From Symsagittifera roscoffensis (Eukaryota; Xenacoelomorpha; Acoela; Convolutidae), in NCBI RefSeq assembly GCF_963678635.1, contig NC_087064.1, forward strand, positions 20,262,509 to 20,326,508: a DNA stretch of 64,000 nucleotides. The letters are read 5' to 3'. Position 1 is the stretch's first letter, and the number at the start of each line of letters is the position of its first letter. The notes beneath the pieces were generated by a model, which saw only the letters and a list, made by a program, of their open reading frames with translations, was not told the DNA's origin and made no database searches. Below are positions 60,836 to 64,000 of this stretch, one piece after another. The position numbers and the translations under genes were made by a program.

Positions 60836-62363
60836 TCAGACTGTTTGAAGATCAATAAAAAAACTGTACCTTTTTGCGAGGTAATTTCTGAAGTAATTTG
60901 AACATCTCTCTCCGCTGTTTTCGAAGCTTCTTTTCGTAATCATGAAGGCGTGAATAAGAATGAACTTAAACTCCACAAATATGAACACATTTTGATGCAT
61001 TGAATCAAATAGGGAGTTGAGAGCCTGAACTGAAAAAAGTGCCACTCCCAGTTCAAATGAGTCATAGGTAAGACGTGATAGAGATATTTGTTCAGGATGA
61101 GAAGAAAGGTCGGTTTGGACGAACTGACACGGGTACTGAATGTATCGCTGCTTGCAGTAGTTGACCCACTCCAAGTTGAGGTCTGAAGAAAAAAAAACAA
61201 ATTAGAACTTCTGCTTGCATCTATAAAATTCTTTTTGGAAGAAATAGGTAAATGTTGAGGACTAAATAAATTTGGGAGTTAAGGAATAAAAAAATCATGT
61301 AATCATTTTGGAAGCAGGCAAATGTTAGCTACAAGTACGACTTAGCAAACTATTCATCAAACACAATTGATTCGTTTATTTGTAATCGGCGGTGAAAACG
61401 GGTGTCAAAACACGAAGCGGATCAATTGAGCAATCTCCCCCCCATTCTCGCGTGGGGGGGAGATAGCTCAATAGGTACTTGAGACATGTTTATAACCACT
61501 TGAAAATAGATTGAATGACATGAAATCATAAACCATATTTTCCAACGACTGTGGAAAGCCAAAATTTACAATATCAAAGCTCAAAAGTTTCATTCAAATA
61601 GAAAAAAGAATCAATAAATCAGGCTTAAAAAGCGACTTTTTTCTTTCTTAAAATGACAAAAAGCTATTGCGTACAATATTAAGGTGCTGCGGAGAACCGT
61701 TTTTGCTATTCAGATACAAGGCTAGAGCACCAACCCTGGTAAACCACTTTCCTCGATGAGGCTATGGTCGCCTATACAAAAATTTGCAAAAGAAAAAAAT
61801 TCATAAATTTCAAGTTTTTTTTTCAAAATTTTTCTCGATACTCATATAAAAAAAAACTTCAGTCGGTCAAATGATTGCGTGCTATAAACAAAACATCCAT
61901 CTACTTCCGTTTGCTGACGTCTTTTTGAAGAGTTTATTCATTTTTGCTGGGGGGGAGATAGCTCAATTGGTCATTACGGGGGGGGGGGGGGGGGGGGGGG
62001 GGGAGATTGCTCAATTGATCCCACGAAGCTGTCGAATTTATAAGATGACGTTGGTTCAAAAAAATTGTTAATGAAGCTCGAAAAATAAAAATGAAAAAAT
62101 ATTTTTTTAGGGCATAATGACTCACCGACACCTACAAACTCTAACTTTTTCCCATTCTTCTTCTGGATTTCGTCCACTACAGTGTGTATGGTCGGACATG
62201 GTCCACAGCCGAGGTCCATGACCCGGACCACGACAGAGTCAGAATTACACTTGGCAGCGGCGAAGTCTCGAAGTTGTCTGCGCAAGTGGGGTGTGAACAC
62301 TTCGGCCTGATGTAGAAGAGCCTCTAGCTCCTTAGAACTCTTTTGAACAGGAGTCGAATTCAT
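60836..62363 (-). CDS. SAM-dependent methyltransferase, two exons, 194 aa
   Basis: Exon 1 is 62363-62126 (ATG to a GGTGAG donor) and exon 2 is 61182-60836, joined in phase across a 943-base intron. Motif I of class I methyltransferases is clear at VMDLGCGPCPTI (residues about 48-59), where the Gly-rich loop binds S-adenosylmethionine. The junction produces EFVGVDLN, whose Asp is the expected acidic residue that contacts the ribose. FELGVALFSVQALNSLFD is the next strand and helix. The protein is short for the family, about 190 residues, so an extra C-terminal exon is possible, though the frame stays coherent to the TGA. The substrate (small molecule, protein or RNA) cannot be told. Confidence 0.7.
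61425..61472. repeat. 19-bp inverted repeat with G/C runs, tRNA A-box-like
   Basis: Left arm ATTGAGCAATCTCCCCCCC, right arm GGGGGGGAGATAGCTCAAT (one mismatch), separated by ATTCTCGCGT. The right arm contains TAGCTCAATAGG, which fits the A-box of RNA polymerase III promoters (TRGCNNARNNGG). It lies in the methyltransferase intron. Confidence 0.6.
61951..62025 (+). repeat. Two tandem A-box-like units with G runs
   Basis: GGGGGGGAGATAGCTCAATTGG is followed, after a run of over 20 G, by GAGATTGCTCAATTGATCCC. Each resembles the first 20 bases of a tRNA-derived SINE head. They lie in the methyltransferase intron near its donor. No full tRNA is present. Confidence 0.5.
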
Positions 62364-64000
62364 TCTCAGATAACAAAGATTAGATAAGAGCTGTTTTTTG
62401 ATAGTTTTACAATTAACACAAATTTTGGGTAAATGTAAGCAATAATGGACTGACTAAATTGAAAATTTGGATTAGTCCAAGGTGGTATTTAATAAAAAAA
62501 ATGCTGGTCTTAACTTGAAAAAAATTGGAGATAAGTATAAAGATCGAGACGGCATTAAGTAACTGATATGGTATTAGCTTTACTCAACCGTCTCAGACAC
62601 TACTTTCATGTAATCTTTTTCATATTAGTCTTTTTATTATGCAAGATTACCGAAAAGTGTTCTCGCAAAAAAATGCAATCAGTAAAAATATAATTAAAAT
62701 GCTGTCTGAGTGAAAAACTTAAGTAATTCATGTAACTTGAATTAAATTATCTAGCGCGCCATAAAAGAACTATAAAACATCTAGAAACAATAAATTATTT
62801 CTAAATTTAGAGGCGCGACAGTGTTTCGAAATGAGCTAAACTGCGACCATAAAATTCATACCAAAACATTTTCTCAATTTCAAATTCCCAACATCGGTCA
62901 AAATAACTCCACTAGAGCGGCGCCTTCAAAAAATAACAAACCGGTTCTTCTTGAAATAAGTAATTCAATGAAACGTTGTGCATTTGTTTTTTGGTTACCT
63001 CAGATCAACTCTGACTGGGTTCCACTAGCATTAGTCGAAATACTGTGGCGGTTAAGTAAAAAAAAGCAATAACCAGCATATGTTTATATCATTTGTTCTT
63101 CATCCATAGCCATTCTGTTTTCAACGCATATAAATGCACATAAGCTGCAAAAGTCGGAAATGCACGCGTCTGTAGAGGTGGAAAAAGCAAGGCGATTAAA
63201 TGTAATTTCCACGCTTGCTTTTCCTTCCTTTCAATATTATTCAGAAATGGTAAAAATAAATAGGAAGTAGAAGATTTTTTTTACTGAGTTAGGCCAAGAT
63301 AAAGCAGAGACAAGCCACAATTATGACACAGAAACGGGCGAGTATTTTAAGACTTCGTCTCGAACTGACAAGCGACGTTTTTGCGAATACAATCAATAGC
63401 TGGTTTTAAGTTTCGTGGGTTGAGTTTCTGCGACTAACTACAAGATTCTCAAAGTCGAACAGATAAAGACTTTGCGCCCAAAATTATTTAGTCTGGACAG
63501 GGTTTGATAGTTGGGCACGAAATCTTGAAAGATCGAGTTTTAGTCGCCTTAGTTTAGAAAATGGTCGCGACAGTTTGAAAGCTAACATAGAGTAACAGTT
63601 AGTAGCAAAAATTCTCTAATTAGGTGCGAGAGTCTAGACGGGGCAGTACAACAAGGCCGAAAAACAACAATGCCGAGAACCAAAAATTTGTTCAAGAGTG
63701 GCAAAAATTGTTTTGGATACTACTTTTACTCGTCTCAAATTACTGGCAAAAGAGCCAACGATTTATAGAAAGAGTTCAAAATCTACAAAGATTATCAATT
63801 TCTGAGACCGTTGAAAACATTTTTGTTTGGGACTTTCGCACCCGCATCCAATTTTAGGCGTAAGTAATTGATTATAACGGAATGTTATGTTGATTTTTGG
63901 AATAATTAATTGATTACAATTAACCAATTAACAAAATTACGCGTTTAAAAATTTTATTATCGACTAAAATCGTGATGTTTTCCAAGAGATGATAATTGAT
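62364..64000. other. Upstream of the methyltransferase; no supported gene
   Basis: A/T-rich. Frames of 83 and 77 codons on the plus strand (62821-63072, 63624-63857) have no ATG at their start and no recognisable content. Near the right edge TTGATTATAA and ATTGATTACAAT words recur. Confidence 0.4.

Overview
The window is eukaryotic and almost certainly from an invertebrate animal. It has spliceosomal introns from under 100 bases to several kilobases, trypsin-family proteases with a zymogen activation site, a PHD finger, a protein rich in EB-binding SxIP motifs, and metazoan-type retroelements (a LINE-like RT, a Penelope-like RT, Ty3/gypsy gag and pol) plus hAT-type MITEs. Most of the DNA is AT-rich. 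I cannot name the species. A 200-base N gap at 32969-33168 shows this is a scaffolded assembly.

Layout. (1) 1-5568 (+): a GC-richer, intronless three-ORF element, cut by the left edge, with no polymerase, RT or integrase that I can recognise. (2) 7066-16500: a graveyard of retroelements: a LINE-like RT copy (-), a second 3' tail of it, a Penelope-like RT with a PHD finger inside the palm, and a decayed Ty3/gypsy element with a triplicated gag segment. (3) 17950-23970: five and a half tandem, diverged 0.8-1.4 kb units that share a recurrent reading frame. (4) 26094-46604 (-): two tandem trypsin-like domains, pieced together exon by exon. Their introns carry MITEs, a terminal-hairpin repeat and a 1.15 kb tandem array. 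The two domains may belong to one polyprotein. (5) 49555-53117: the last exon of an unrecognised gene (-), then divergently a four-exon gene (+) for a 626-residue, disordered protein with five SxIP motifs, a likely microtubule plus-end tracker. (6) 53150-58640: nested hAT-type MITEs, another hairpin-ended repeat, G/C-rich tracts and a gypsy gag remnant. (7) 60836-62363 (-): a two-exon SAM-dependent methyltransferase; beyond it only AT-rich sequence.

The supported host genes are the protease pair (predicted secreted, trypsin specificity from Asp189), the SxIP protein (cytoskeletal) and the methyltransferase. Nothing suggests that they act together. Three of the 11 protease introns use GC instead of GT at the donor. 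Several frame breaks, in the left element and in one protease exon, lie at short homopolymers, so residual assembly indels are a real alternative to gene decay.
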